From an uncultured Coriobacteriaceae bacterium (GTDB taxonomy: Bacteria > Actinomycetota > Coriobacteriia > Coriobacteriales > Atopobiaceae): a stretch of 40,530 nucleotides of DNA. This document shows, in pieces, positions 38,901 through 40,493 of the stretch. Position 1 is the first letter of the stretch, and each line of letters opens with the position of its first letter. The notes under the pieces were generated by a model. It was not told the origin of the DNA and did no database searches. It saw only the letters and a program-made list of their open reading frames with translations. The DNA lies in the NCBI GenBank assembly GCA_902793195.1, contig CADBCS010000027.1, positions 1-40,530 on the forward strand, in the 5' to 3' direction. Both the position numbers and the translations under genes were made by a program.

Positions 38901-39939
38901 CAGCTTTGCGAGCATCGGCATCAACCAGACGGCCGTAACGTGGGAGGGTCTGCCCAGTGTTGAGAACGGGCAGCGCGTGTCCTACACCGTGGAGGAGACG
39001 CTCGCGGGCGTGGACGACATATCGGCCTGGCAGGTGGGCATGCAGAACACCATCGTCGATGACGGGAAGGTGGTGTTCACCAACCGGTTGCTGCCCGTAC
39101 CGCCCGAGGACCCCAACAACTCGCCCGACATCAACAACCCCGACCGCCTGATCAAGGTCGTCTATGTGGATCACCTGCTGGGAGAGGACGGCAAGGGCGG
39201 GAATCTCAAGACCTCAATGGGTGCCGAGGAGCTCGTGCTGGTCTACAAGGTGCGTCTTGCCGACCTCGATCCCACCAAGCTCTCGACTGTGGGCGCAGAG
39301 CCCACGGCGCTTGGCTACACCACCGCGTCGAGCGACGAGACGAAGACCGCGAGTGCGCAAGCTGCTGAGGGAGCGCAAGCCACCGAGGAGCAGAAGGCCG
39401 TAAGCACGCAGGCCGAGGGAGCGCAAGCCGCCGAAGGCGAGAAGGCCGTGAGCACGCAAGCCACCGGCAGTCCCCAAAAGGTGCCGGACGACAAGAGCTC
39501 CGACAGCCACAGCGGATACACCTTTACCGGATGGACCATCAACCGCGACCAGTTTGGCGACTATACCATGGTGGCTCACCACAGCAGCACGCCAAACGAG
39601 TCGTGGGTCGACGGGCAGTCGGGAAGCATCTGGGACGAGAAGCCCGCAGACCCCACGGCCGATGGCCTTACGTTCGTGGGCTGGAAGAAGGTCGTGGACC
39701 CCGCCGGCAACGTGATTTGGGTTGCCCAGTGGAAGGCCAACTCAACACCGAGCTCGACCCCCAACAACACGACCCAGAGCACGACTACCACTCCGGGCAC
39801 GACCAGCGTCGTGGGAACCACGAGCGGCTCACCGCTTGCCCGGACGGCGGACGACACCAACTGGACGCCCGTCATCGTACTGACCGTTGCGGCAGCCGGC
39901 GCTCTTGTTGGCGCGGGCGTGCTGCGTCGACGCAAGTGA
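14797..39939 (+). CDS. Giant multi-Ig (Cna-B / FctA pilin-type) wall-anchored surface protein
   Basis: This is one uninterrupted frame of 8,380 codons. Order of parts: signal peptide 1-49; unique Asn-rich region with a divergent InlB-B-like repeat 50-508; eight Ig-like modules 509-1543; eight A-B-C triads 1544-6308; fourteen more modules 6309-8101; Listeria-Bacteroides-type repeats, Ser/Thr-rich stretch and sorting signal 8102-8380. Cna-B modules show (x)TKxW, YxVxE and ITNT; pilin-type modules show VKxxxGRxW, YTxxE and FTNxY. In known relatives Lys and Asn join in an isopeptide bond helped by Glu, giving protease-resistant fibres used for adhesion. I chose ATG 14797 because the signal peptide follows; GTG 14761 is upstream in frame and ATG 14800 is adjacent. 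The ribosome site is poor (GCGGAC). No sortase or pilus partner is in the window. The ligand is unknown. Confidence 0.95.
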   Translation: MMNVHRASNAIAQAKRNAPFMWGGFLKRALAVIVTVVVTLCTLVTTAEAGEVKNNFPGVGYENTGSSQTTHVKQGDNGNTFASAAPIATIYIDPSINTVSARNAATVQMLYGQPGFCTVTAGDEVNMLAYDTSVDGAAPLQPNQDNYFSGDICKFTYKDMATLQDGSSADVVITYHDAHFALKPESDPNDKGARTLGSGTHVKVSSTIANQNSSRYGLKVGIKVQIVKSDGTVPEGSFFFPMNDIDVLRKGNRNFTTLHDADNNNDYSEQVIVESGPIADSQGTSIYVPDKTGVSDKTDNNNPLGYKCSVKDFPLGGGETGTIFTPAQSDNVNNNNGSFYSGFASVVDNQTAMNLTVLSAGGTNVNVSSFLMAGVNSDGNPIVHSIVSSRTGGGIIQTTQHGNLNGQLDDGSTKLGPNRPRTENTVVVPDGKTVVYTMTPTAGYRVKEITVDGTALDAKDLGKGQEKTCRIRTQIDDAKLKNVDGKTYTFEFPRNNADHTIHVEYAADYHFKKEWVGKDVTDLTVTATPYTYNKDTNRFVMAQSVNPVTFTVKADSVGVTSTTENNKTTWNITYPTEGVMANGWNNTLPIEVPNTKSDDDLLYWFVTETVPSGYALLGYANENTTFNNFPEGSVRTAAEGTINSYADRAYMSFFEGEGGKITNKRRAEVQATKQWDDYDNGFGTRKPVTMHVSATVGGTTYNDVLPTRTIAANASGDGLTTTWGTGVQYTGTVTTGTGDEATTTSHTVYASLAALRAANPTLTFTKDANGITYTGKANAEDTGSTYYVNQLPAYNDDGVEITYAVTEDNVDGYAPGQKVAESVTGNGENADRAQPLIYAQTWKNSIDNKTFQTNLSVSKLLEGSAAPEGLFSFTLTAVDTKDNSNTILVPASKTPTPANLTVSNSAATVTDGRGSAVTFGPISFGFNDMLEYAADNTTVTGVATTRTFTYQVAENDPSDTKYIKDSTIKTVTITVHNNRNGVLTFTQSPVPSSTSAEFNNTLQTFNLTASKEWSGGDDAEHTQIKLQLLKMVDGATSNYLQTRTIQANDNWTTTWENIPRYERVGNEWVPVTYAIAEERINGYSTVYTSAATDSFKVETTNTGDEWNGLKNGQSIKLRLLRNGLPYGEEKTLSGDTWTAEWSNLPQLDTSGSGVVYLYDYEVVAPTGLNANQQAAYDAMRAAWRPSVSSYSPDVTLKVTNTKQTITTHAEKLWNDGNDPSKRDAFTMTLERRNTDGDVLPGSQTYSVTQADARASGNPTFTHSWSNLPVATNGASNVYVLTESVVPNYYSESVHVDGKIGLGITTDSDVVNTWSARPDASSNRFTAELLCNGLTIRTAELNKDNNWSTSWDDMPTVDADGRVLVYDWRVVNRPADWVYTTSGFEDQYGASEITTGDTRTKLYDIKMKNTLLTDVTVAKKWIKQSLQNVDVQLMRWTGSSAPAEADYTNTTFDNWVPMDGTAYRHTFAQNENYQGEGDNRYTYETYVFAKLPAFNPQTNEQYYYRVKELTTGNYFTTTYVHDTSGTVGTPEIHEADNTSTFEAHGQALVGVVKNIEGRAWLNGEEHTFTISSTDPGAPLPHKAKADGSKDTDVPEDSPTVTVSSSSASVGSNARFEYFDPIFYDTQQTGTDVTYTYTISENVPANSSGNGMTYSTQVATVKVQFVVDASNQLSSSVEYVNLPTGSIAPTFTNTYNVEQNVSFPIAKRIKDYTGQQGDGFVFTVTPIGDAPAPSASTVEIDYQTNDRAIDNFVKKTNGGNTPTIPIKLSDLRLINDSTGLAYDNFIYEVRENKGNKTTFSYDTDPVYVRLTVSDNGDGTLSSNAAYFLDPTCKTPDPGCLIAPASGTEGEDGYVPAQYAATFENSIVRNISVTKKWRGPVMCDTTLRVERRYADGSWGVATLTGGEDNPFTLLRTRFVALPDNEVTTEDGKEVRSITHTFDGLPKYDYNGEEIAYRVVETSPVVGDGFVVEYSTEGGIVGNNDAVTVTNTYDHEDTAQVAVVKELLGRTWLGADMDTYNFVLTATRNGMSSAPEDLAKMPMPGGTHGSDALSVLTSQEAIGATPAKKTGTKVSYADEYLALFAPITINVSDLAYNAATGKMQGDFYYTLQEIKPAAQTPAGLGYALIGSSERFVYQGVTYAAGDTHSVHIRVTDDLRGNVVSRVLYDEDHNGIGTWFTPVITNHYDATGTGTATIVKYLLGTKERVWTANDSFTFKMSPVGNAPWRHDPTATTIDNDALSITLQGTPDADSSNPVNYRTVQTPALTFRLSDLTHTTSADGKDEYGNTLKYSNGANVPAGLKYDSFIYAITETGGSDNKLIYDEDDEFVRFTVIDKGNGELDVSAEYLADLEQDPRAFGQNEPVGAPFTNIEKKSISVRKVWEGVPTADVTVVVKKVELSDAQLAAADQRDDSGTENRAFGHIWLVDNTADKASQITPGTAPADGQTTITYDGKSFAVAPGSSVVSYAGAGGSAVYYEVPSGYSVVKVAEQYYKVPDGYYPAEVNGVLYYVPNDEQQLWTTIDNRVFTTMEFASSSEVTKSFDNLPMQVQRTENGHIVTKHVVYYMEELPNPLLYTTTYEATGEQETGSLATRTITVHNKSTYGTRGAATIRVTKGLEGRAWKENTYGNEGEIIQAEDQFRFVLTPKGKALYNAETGVEEGRTQDSNIPMPIGTTGSATTYVSESSTYRADAYREGTFNDINFSLADLTHAADGTWKGDFYYELNEYIGDNYIALEKNDTAANYHTINGERYARVSSNGNDLTWGAATDGQKKIYRYWLDPERSISFSTDTWAVRIHAQDAGNGQVTTTVRYADTTSEANEYTAASPVYANYYDAATLAHSFAIKHIAGRDWKAATVGATDGNTTLAGDAFRVKLQKVGGAMMEPTTETIATDYTDLTKGRMIDNDGAWMSPAATNTSAAIAGVNGRTDHVVNVGETIYNLDQLTYNTDRRRYEGSFVYVLSEIESYEDGGKTAWPKVADLEYDKSIVYMQTLVWDKGDGTLGTWRRYCSDATCREEIAGHQIWVDAEGNPYADQDATDGWKSEDSKESVTVGETSFDIYTHTEGDTTYTLANAAYFFNSRTVEVPVKKVWDGMPVENVTIHLQRALVPADKPLAEINDAYVNGFKDANEQGTSNFQTWRAVGHVTTLERASFLKADGTPDYDTSGEGASATTLNTITRTYSGGTAIDGFNKDLPMFVMNDGKIGKDGDAAGTLYRAIYRVVEDDTSDTYTPSYAIEGVDGRTSNYFIESGTLKVTNKTTATNVANITAAKQLVDRNWKDSDHFRYFLAQVGKGTYYKEGDAIPEGKKVGDLVVDANGKAVLDTSNLEQNVPLPGAPVDVDGYTGPALDEHCAVATTATPQLGEGEHLARFGAITYTTDMLEMNPVGRHLQGDYFYQMIEYIPDTAIAVQKMPASDDVLREPVKFNTTTGAEDASGSTLTYGVAKNLDGFVLNNYYWKIPEGTTGDEGYDGILYDATIHTVHVQVRENRTQQLQVVVAYDETDQADVTTGSQFTPVFTNHYEAKGITSDDVNNRNAVRMSKVKLGSNWAHGKSYDFAMQAMPGSPFVDGDHANDFAEGDAVTGYTDEQIAAGNTGLVDGKAVHTVNQEHRIRMTVKSDEANKDARENPITRSFPSLSFTLHNLTSTVSATNADENAVTDQDAVKYSNGTRVRAGVKYGRFFYSIKEVWSDDAEALMDPENEYVRITAIDKEDGTIDFVTDYFEDRYGTLLRTDDKAPFINLGTKDITVKKTWAGIADADVTLKLQVADIGDQNPDTYDLTNIAEGQWLDVNPATNQSYEHMFAMGEFADNQPKTYTFQKMPLQYSKTDAGTVNYHNLVYRVTETYADADANKLTLTYPHRYARIEDSVPYGTADHPLEVQNTSEYSSSAAVRLGVAKTIEGRVWIKESDRNNEAWKAAHPEWLADNTDAAGTVWDDDQMFRMRLAADAKTGTIDTPMPAGATSAGNRLEVIQKPNNATEIARDRRRADFADITYTQADLVWQESKVWEDANRNNRIDEGEIKNQGYKWSNDFVYTISEVIPDYAQPKRTDTSDVDDLDSIYYKDAADDLKTTRQWVFHGVTYKTNTYTAVVHVEDVDHTGTINATYTYYSTFNGLNAVGNVRNTNPVPSYTNVYDAKGKNTTHIVKFMDGREWQQNDEFGYLLTAVGNVVVNPVTTATTEQNKYTGVLDGQTKWYTPVMTYANKTTGHVGYNANAPTDTYAVQPNPAGDNAREIIGGTGIYRLSNLAADENGNRTGVFIYALEEFEPGVDAAPTGDNVSYDVNPIADLKYDKQTIYMKVTVTDRGNGTLKTTNEYFNSATCEPGTEVTTPMDTTFTRTDRPVVLLDANGNITELSGYQAAKDAGKIADDGHGSAWEYAAAFENRYATNIDVSKEWKQDDGNGVLKPAPVADNVSVVLKRALVSVTTDDQGNQSMTIPAKDAKDGNGNDVWQPVDNPFRDFLRSEYVVTGNDVPSGSYFIDENGAVQLYDTYNGSDKNTREWTKPLVSESYTDEELTSQGKRYVYYVEETTTSGAYDASVQLMLDDTPKTDASDQGIVVSYDGTGSNQLKPTEVITGFENGANATPAYDFRITNKVKAEGKVYLSAVKQLFGREWTDDDSYAFTLAPVGKMTMENGALAGSTATTNIPMPTSHVSNKLAGADANAKALAAKTTTAVDTNDAYHSKEEIVGVGERLARFGAIEYKLSDLTPVGDGYRGDFLYTIQEDLPTQTDDSYPVSYTYISGGQVSESVSIEQGSPVPAMTSGQTLHTVTWSDGITYDMAKHTVHVVVTANKTEQLSTAVYYDQTDEADVSTGKLHTPVFTNYYDTSVAIHMNLVKSIRGGVWESGKQDFYFDVHGLSGAPFRETAPENTLPEGSEPQEGKFVKLHDGGIRTIVHVGDGDVGTKNDLSRTLPLTLVNLSDLGRTVETAGKDYNGNDLTYSNGSPVPAGVAYGRFVYYVNEHKPEDAYANVAYDTDDEYVQVTVIDKRDGTLDYYLRYYKDRECTKLRQTTNDQGALVPDTKTPFTNDIAGQLVVRKEWVGIPNADATVALERLEIPLEGNAAPTPVDAATEPNEGQVKWSFDGGRTYYLFNKSELVAGEKTGVAGWSGWQKVGEHKFTQADVYETGKAEYAFGGLITENSRTNAEAGSYRQNLRTNYGYVYRITEQSPNTGTYGAGDKYRYSFSTDATALDESDSTPALVVTNESDYKSTGTATVSVVKQLIGREWDKSTFGGVYVGDTFSFYLTPAGKATYETNQDGSYKYDSRGNLIIDNSARDTSDSVISLQQNTLDATGNGYESGHGKDGWTTVGANDNEVSNNEHSNTFSELKFNDLPSSEFTRDGNGNYVADYYYTMSEDIDDDALGLELVTGTDHNAVAVEHRTFNGKTYLVTDVRYSDWLADTSATKPNYTYWLNKRDANANSNGDGIVYTAETHEVRVRVVDNGNGRVTTQVSYDGRPVGGFTPVFTNYYDAAAKINIDVTKHIVGGNNTRPGETTARYDGAYRFELVPMPGAAWGTGTDALYTTAVLDATNGHNDVETDFGARGDFKADGWYYLSDLNGASEGDFVYAIHEVDPENPSTYIETVDIVGGENGADGTPDAKQYPDGNTYKPLTRVNDLAYDTNIIYAKVHLKDETKKGELVEDVTYYTSPECTPETQIMVNGAAATSATFNNTPTRSVAVRKIWAKGEPITDSVVHLQRRAQGDNTWVTLPMTPKVFYKSASGQYVADGDSTATWSEGADGSVYAELTWSGLPAAIMNEAGTEEKPAEYRVFEDGTDSGGLTVTYGFAPDPAHSDMPTDDIKFEDNGNLSEGVVPPFGALTVTNNYTATGAAEVNAVKQLLGREWNDTDSFGFELTAEGMGKYVARTGKLQVFNDGKLDLNTTTPIPMPGGVKSDEDHKTVAAVAPATKTTIQVAENEHLASFANINFTTDELLVHNDGTGRLQGDFFYTLREVVPAGATTVTPENVTLTYETAAQDQKDNPAYKWTYNGVTYTRVAHSVHVQVRDYGTGQLTCRTYYDETTPGNTETATRFTPVFTNRYNVDGELRLSATKTLNYRNIADGETFTVRVVPLAGAPMPIENEQTGMHKQSIDIALVGDTNNYTNTTTADSEAIKLHEPDTYLYDLYEVLPDTADPKTGIDSTNHIQYDLRHVYAKVVVTDNASTGKLVATTTYHTDASCSEQSLIKTGTGSDALAAESAPFTNAILRDIEVDKVWKGDAVSDVTVTLERKKSNEEWATRETVDTHTFAQNATGDELRHTFTNLPVYTSESVAYDYRVVETEGDGYSIGYSTTGGVVDANDHVTVTNINTTTRDFVGTKKWVDGGKDHATPPELTLYRTTGTVPENPTEGTPVTTGTPATNVTPTWDGSVFTYTNLREFDDEGNRYSYWVVESPMAGYEVPAYRNTGTNARTDRLENGGTVTNTIKQEKIEVEGTKTWNHGGNPEADQPTTVTVHLQANGADLPNKAITLNGEADTVTDDGNGNFDPVDFELAPNDDTWNFKFTGLDKYDGVTGKEINYTVREDHVANYQTTYDDSRRNITNTYNTNTLGDILKVRKTIDVPAGADAWTWGNDDKFVFNLYGVSNTAGVTQPMPSGSVYGDEVYKRVEVTKDSAGYEESFGAVSFDTPGTYVYRVREMTPAESNTQRLPGMTYDTEAYTVTVVVGDDMSISVTVTNKAGETIKSVDGQDTLTQNTDSYVLPFINRFDARKVDYVMVAEKAYVDRSKLDGDGRPLDVIGEVSGKFGFTMRPVGQNAATAPMPTDYYTSTTGTGLQGSGADRVYYAKNVNNRVLFEADAAHAIEFDGQHEGTYSYELAEIIPDDAAYIGNGFWYSDADETVYDGVVHTRTLTVAIENDVLTVTPRQDHNDKYLNPEKGTKYKDAKNAPTANWTDTSEYPRHKNNVPQFINYKDPKIDVRATKVWDDADNQDGKRPYNVYFLIERDDGQNVVDVHGNTVNTKVKIAGTDSTDCSLEAVWSNLPRYKRWDNGTYERITYKVFESADGQTARNSVPGYADQVIAGDNESGFTITNKRVPELRGVTVTKRWVDSDNRDHKRPEGVTFHLDQRKAGESTPTITDFQPPVAANEGNGWKATWLDLPARYGDSSKEFEYALREDAIPDYTAGDFVEGDATMQVRIPAGVEPRTDSVRVVLMEDGTAKGGSIELNAANNWTGTFENLDRSNVSTSGYYDVIVQGTDSGIEKGDLQKTFIRNYEITNTYELKDIKATKVWVDANDATHKRKDVTFRLKAIAAGEDVTRDVMNAANETAAKTIEADAIGDNLTVTWKSMPSQTVVQDVVQPVTYEVSEDVVEGYDTTIEGNAADGFTITNRLSGTTKVEGTKVWVDGGRKHDNKREVTLQLWRQSAKGGTTVELQSNTPEWDGDNWSFTDLPSYDAEGYANSYYVIERNVYGYNTTYTNTGGGDVDNRALDGCTITNTLADNLVSFSATKNWVDDNNTDGLRADVTLHLERKVGDGSWERMGSEYDNTISAAEGADTTARWDNLPATHGNETITYRVVEEPIDGYTAEVTGSQEEGFIVTNTHTPGTVTVHATKEWDDDDNADNLRPSVVTMHLIASTDEGWRKDMGTAEARGPSWRATWSNMPTHHNGKEITYSVLEEAIDGYYTSNVSDVTISGEGAHTTYDITITNARATAVTEVRATKVWMDDNNQDGKRQEIQLRLQVRDEDGNWQDVVGKEQTVGTEDNPEQVVWEGLPSELVIQSNALENEPKITGDSVPEDADTKERQDGASADAPSQHEGEGADATSQREGEEGESTPTVEEQSNESQNADAQQTPTDAVQEQVGNDDEGTESANGNDGEDFSIASAFASLFRMRKAFADEGIHAAAQTIPAYYRVVEFHKEGDKWVEGAPDGYVAVVSQTEPGTFVITNIHQPETRRFTVRKMWNDDKAPAGHVRPASVTVRLKARTADGESIGDEVTLTEDNEWQHTWDDLPKYKGGEEIAYTAEETNVPQNYSPAVEASGDTYVVINTYSGPINITVIKQWQNAEGGTIEAGSGIETPQVTMQLFKNGEAVEGKTATIPSFASIGINQTAVTWEGLPSVENGQRVSYTVEETLAGVDDISAWQVGMQNTIVDDGKVVFTNRLLPVPPEDPNNSPDINNPDRLIKVVYVDHLLGEDGKGGNLKTSMGAEELVLVYKVRLADLDPTKLSTVGAEPTALGYTTASSDETKTASAQAAEGAQATEEQKAVSTQAEGAQAAEGEKAVSTQATGSPQKVPDDKSSDSHSGYTFTGWTINRDQFGDYTMVAHHSSTPNESWVDGQSGSIWDEKPADPTADGLTFVGWKKVVDPAGNVIWVAQWKANSTPSSTPNNTTQSTTTTPGTTSVVGTTSGSPLARTADDTNWTPVIVLTVAAAGALVGAGVLRRRK
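14944..16320 (+). other. Unique N-terminal region of the giant protein
   Basis: Residues 50-508 are not Ig-repeat-like. The first 340 or so are rich in Asn, Asp, Ser and Thr, with an NNNNGSF run near 15799, and contain four scattered cysteines (FCTV, ICKF, KCSV, TCRI). The last third (about 15976-16314) has the pattern of a divergent InlB-B repeat: DGKTVVYTMTPTAGYRVKEI, then HTIHVEYA. I see no thioester TQxA motif. As the outermost part of the fibre it is the best candidate for ligand binding. Confidence 0.5.
16321..19425 (+). repeat. N-terminal Ig-like array (eight modules)
   Basis: Module limits by the closing Asn strand: Cna-B 16321-16791 (FKKEW...ITNK), Cna-B 16792-17343 (ATKQW...WKNS), FctA-type 17344-17805 (VSKLLEG...FNNT), Cna-B plus a degenerate half 17806-18402, Cna-B plus a degenerate half 18403-19026, Cna-B-like 19027-19425 (VAKKW...YRVKE...DNTS). 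The degenerate halves (about 18106-18402 and 18736-19026) lack the Lys strand and the YxVxE Glu. Confidence 0.75.
19426..20775 (+). repeat. A-B-C triad 1
   Basis: A1 19426-19881 (VVKNIEGRAW, YTISE, FTNT); B1 19882-20391 (IAKRIKD, YEVRE, FENS; cysteine at 20284 in YFLDPTC); C1 20392-20775 (VTKKWRG, YRVVE, VTNT). It is the shortest triad, with compact modules. Confidence 0.8.
20776..22599 (+). repeat. A-B-C triad 2
   Basis: A2 20776-21354 (VVKELLGRTW, YTLQE, ITNH); B2 21355-21903 (IVKYLLG, YAITE, FTNI; Gln where other B modules have Cys); C2 21904-22599 (VRKVWEG, YYMEE, VHNK), which carries the inserted YYxVPxGY mini-repeats at 22213-22329. Confidence 0.8.
22600..24573 (+). repeat. A-B-C triad 3
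   Basis: A3 22600-23295 (VTKGLEGRAW, YELNE, YANY); B3 23296-24033 (AIKHIAGRDW, YVLSE, FFNS; cysteine at 23827 in YCSDATC); C3 24034-24573 (VKKVWDG, YRVVE, VTNK). Confidence 0.8.
24574..26448 (+). repeat. A-B-C triad 4
   Basis: A4 24574-25362 (AAKQLVDRNW, YQMIE, FTNH); B4 25363-26013 (MSKVKLGSNW, YSIKE, FINL; Gly in place of the B-module Cys); C4 26014-26448 (VKKTWAG, YRVTE, VQNT). Confidence 0.8.
26449..28581 (+). repeat. A-B-C triad 5
   Basis: A5 26449-27201 (VAKTIEGRVW, YTISE, YTNV); B5 27202-27945 (IVKFMDGREW, YALEE, FENR; cysteine at 27748 in YFNSATC); C5 27946-28581 (VSKEWKQ, YYVEE, ITNK). It is the longest triad. A5 has an acidic DANRNNRIDEGE loop near 26812-26850 that resembles an EF-hand-like calcium loop (D-x-N-x-N-x-I-D-x-x-E). 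Confidence 0.8.
28582..30417 (+). repeat. A-B-C triad 6
   Basis: A6 28582-29271 (AVKQLFGREW, YTIQE, FTNY); B6 29272-29877 (LVKSIRGGVW, YYVNE, FTND; cysteine at 29797 in YYKDREC); C6 29878-30417 (VRKEWVG, YRITE, VTNE). Confidence 0.8.
30418..32274 (+). repeat. A-B-C triad 7
   Basis: A7 30418-31206 (VVKQLIGREW, YTMSE, FTNY); B7 31207-31812 (VTKHIVGG, YAIHE, FNNT; cysteine at 31741 in YYTSPEC); C7 31813-32274 (VRKIWAK, YRVFE, VTNN). Confidence 0.8.
32275..33720 (+). repeat. A-B-C triad 8
   Basis: A8 32275-32913 (AVKQLLGREW, YTLRE, FTNR); B8 32914-33405 (ATKTLNYRN, YDLYE, FTNA; cysteine at 33322 in YHTDASC); C8 33406-33720 (VDKVWKG, YRVVE, VTNI). Like triad 1 at the other end of the block, it is compact. 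Confidence 0.8.
33721..39099 (+). repeat. C-terminal Ig-like array (fourteen modules)
   Basis: Limits: Cna-B 33721-34062 and 34063-34425; FctA-type 34426-34911 and 34912-35520; Cna-B 35521-35886; Cna-B with degenerate companion 35887-36441; Cna-B 36442-36780, 36781-37098, 37099-37416, 37417-37740; Cna-B with a large insertion 37741-38460; Cna-B 38461-38757 and 38758-39099. Most begin with the classic ATKxWxDxxNxDGxRP signature, so this part is closer to ordinary Cna-B stalks than the central triads. Confidence 0.8.
37942..38319 (+). other. Acidic Glu/Gln/Ser-rich insertion inside a Cna-B module
   Basis: About 126 residues split a Cna-B module between its EGLP strand and its YYRVVE strand. 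They are rich in Glu, Asp, Gln, Ser, Ala and Gly, with near-repeats such as GASADAPSQHEGE and GADATSQREGE. The run ends in a short hydrophobic-basic patch SIASAFASLFRMRKAFADE at 38242-38298. Confidence 0.7.
39364..39459 (+). repeat. Two tandem 48-bp repeats in the C-terminal tail
   Basis: Copies at 39364-39411 and 39412-39459 encode AEGAQATEEQKAVSTQ and AEGAQAAEGEKAVSTQ. They lie within the linker that interrupts a Listeria-Bacteroides-type repeat (VYVDHLLGE ... GYTFTGW). The unit is a multiple of three, so copy-number change would keep the frame. Confidence 0.85.
39835..39936 (+). other. Cell-wall sorting signal (LARTA type)
   Basis: The protein ends with LARTA (residues 8347-8351), a short polar DDTNW stretch, a hydrophobic helix ending GALVGAGVL and the basic tail RRRK. 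The layout is that of a sortase substrate. The pentapeptide differs from LPXTG: Pro is Ala, as in the LAXTG motif of class E sortases, and the last Gly is Ala. Confidence 0.7.
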
Positions 39940-40116
39940 GGGACAAGACAGGAACGGAGGAGGAGCATATGCCATGATTGCGGGCAAAGCATGCACATTA
40001 CGTGTAGTTTATCGTTTCCAATGCGAAAACTTGACACAACGACCGTGCAACGATGCCCGTTTAGGCATACAATCCCAAAAGTTCGTTGTAAGCACGAGTT
40101 ATTGATTGGATGTGTC

Positions 40117-40356
40117 ATGCGTAAGATCAAGCAGTTCGATGGCAAGCGTCATGTCTACGATACCGAGAAGTCGACTGAGCTCGGCACGCGTGCCTTCGGC
40201 GAGTTTGGCGACCCCGCTGGCTACGAGGAGACCCTCTACCAGAACAAGCAGGGCTTCTACTTCGTGATGGGCAGGGGTGGCGACGAGTCTCCCTACGCCA
40301 AGGGCGAGGATATCCGCCCGCTCTCCGAAGACGAGGCGAATGCCTGGCAGGCATAG
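40117..40356 (+). CDS. Small conserved hypothetical protein
   Basis: This 79-residue protein has the pattern VYDTEKSTELG, YEETLYQNKQGFYFVMGRGG and IRPLSEDEANAW. I recognise this from small uncharacterised proteins in gut Firmicutes and Actinobacteria (DTEKAT, ETLYxxKxGxxFLxGxGG, PLSxxEAxxW) but no function is known. There is no signal peptide or membrane segment. ATG 40117 is chosen because family similarity starts there; the frame is open back to ATG 39991 across the apparent promoter region. The ribosome site is weak (TTGGAT). It is separated from the giant gene by 177 bp and is probably transcribed independently. Confidence 0.75.
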   Translation: MRKIKQFDGKRHVYDTEKSTELGTRAFGEFGDPAGYEETLYQNKQGFYFVMGRGGDESPYAKGEDIRPLSEDEANAWQA

Positions 40357-40390
40357 CACTTACAGACTCATTCGTCGGCAGACGAGACAA

Positions 40391-40425
40391 GAGGGGGACG
40401 CACCTCTTTGAGGCGTGTCCCCCTC
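40391..40425 (+). terminator. Long hairpin after the small hypothetical gene
   Basis: gagggggac pairs with gtccccctc, and the inner cacctc pairs with gaggcg apart from one mismatch, around a TTT loop. It begins 34 bases after the stop at 40356. It is a likely terminator, though the flank is CAGCTGTTTC rather than a pure T-tract. Confidence 0.6.
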
Positions 40426-40446
40426 AGCTGTTTCATGGCTTTAGCC

Positions 40447-40493
40447 TGCGGCGCGCATCGCGCGCCGCAATAAACCACCCGCTGTGCGGGTGG
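40447..40493. repeat. Two further perfect hairpins at the right edge
   Basis: tgcggcgcgc/gcgcgccgca (40447-40469, 3-base loop) and ccacccgc/gcgggtgg (40475-40493, 3-base loop) follow each other within 50 bases, directly after the hairpin at 40391-40425. A run of three stems suggests a REP-type cluster or tandem terminators for converging transcripts. Confidence 0.6.

Noticed and set aside
39974..40105. Possible 43-residue plus-strand frame after the giant gene, behind GGAGGAGGAG.
   Set aside because: The ribosome-like sequence is closer to an ATG followed at once by a stop; the peptide has no recognisable pattern and overlaps the likely promoter region (TTGACA at about 40033) of the next gene.
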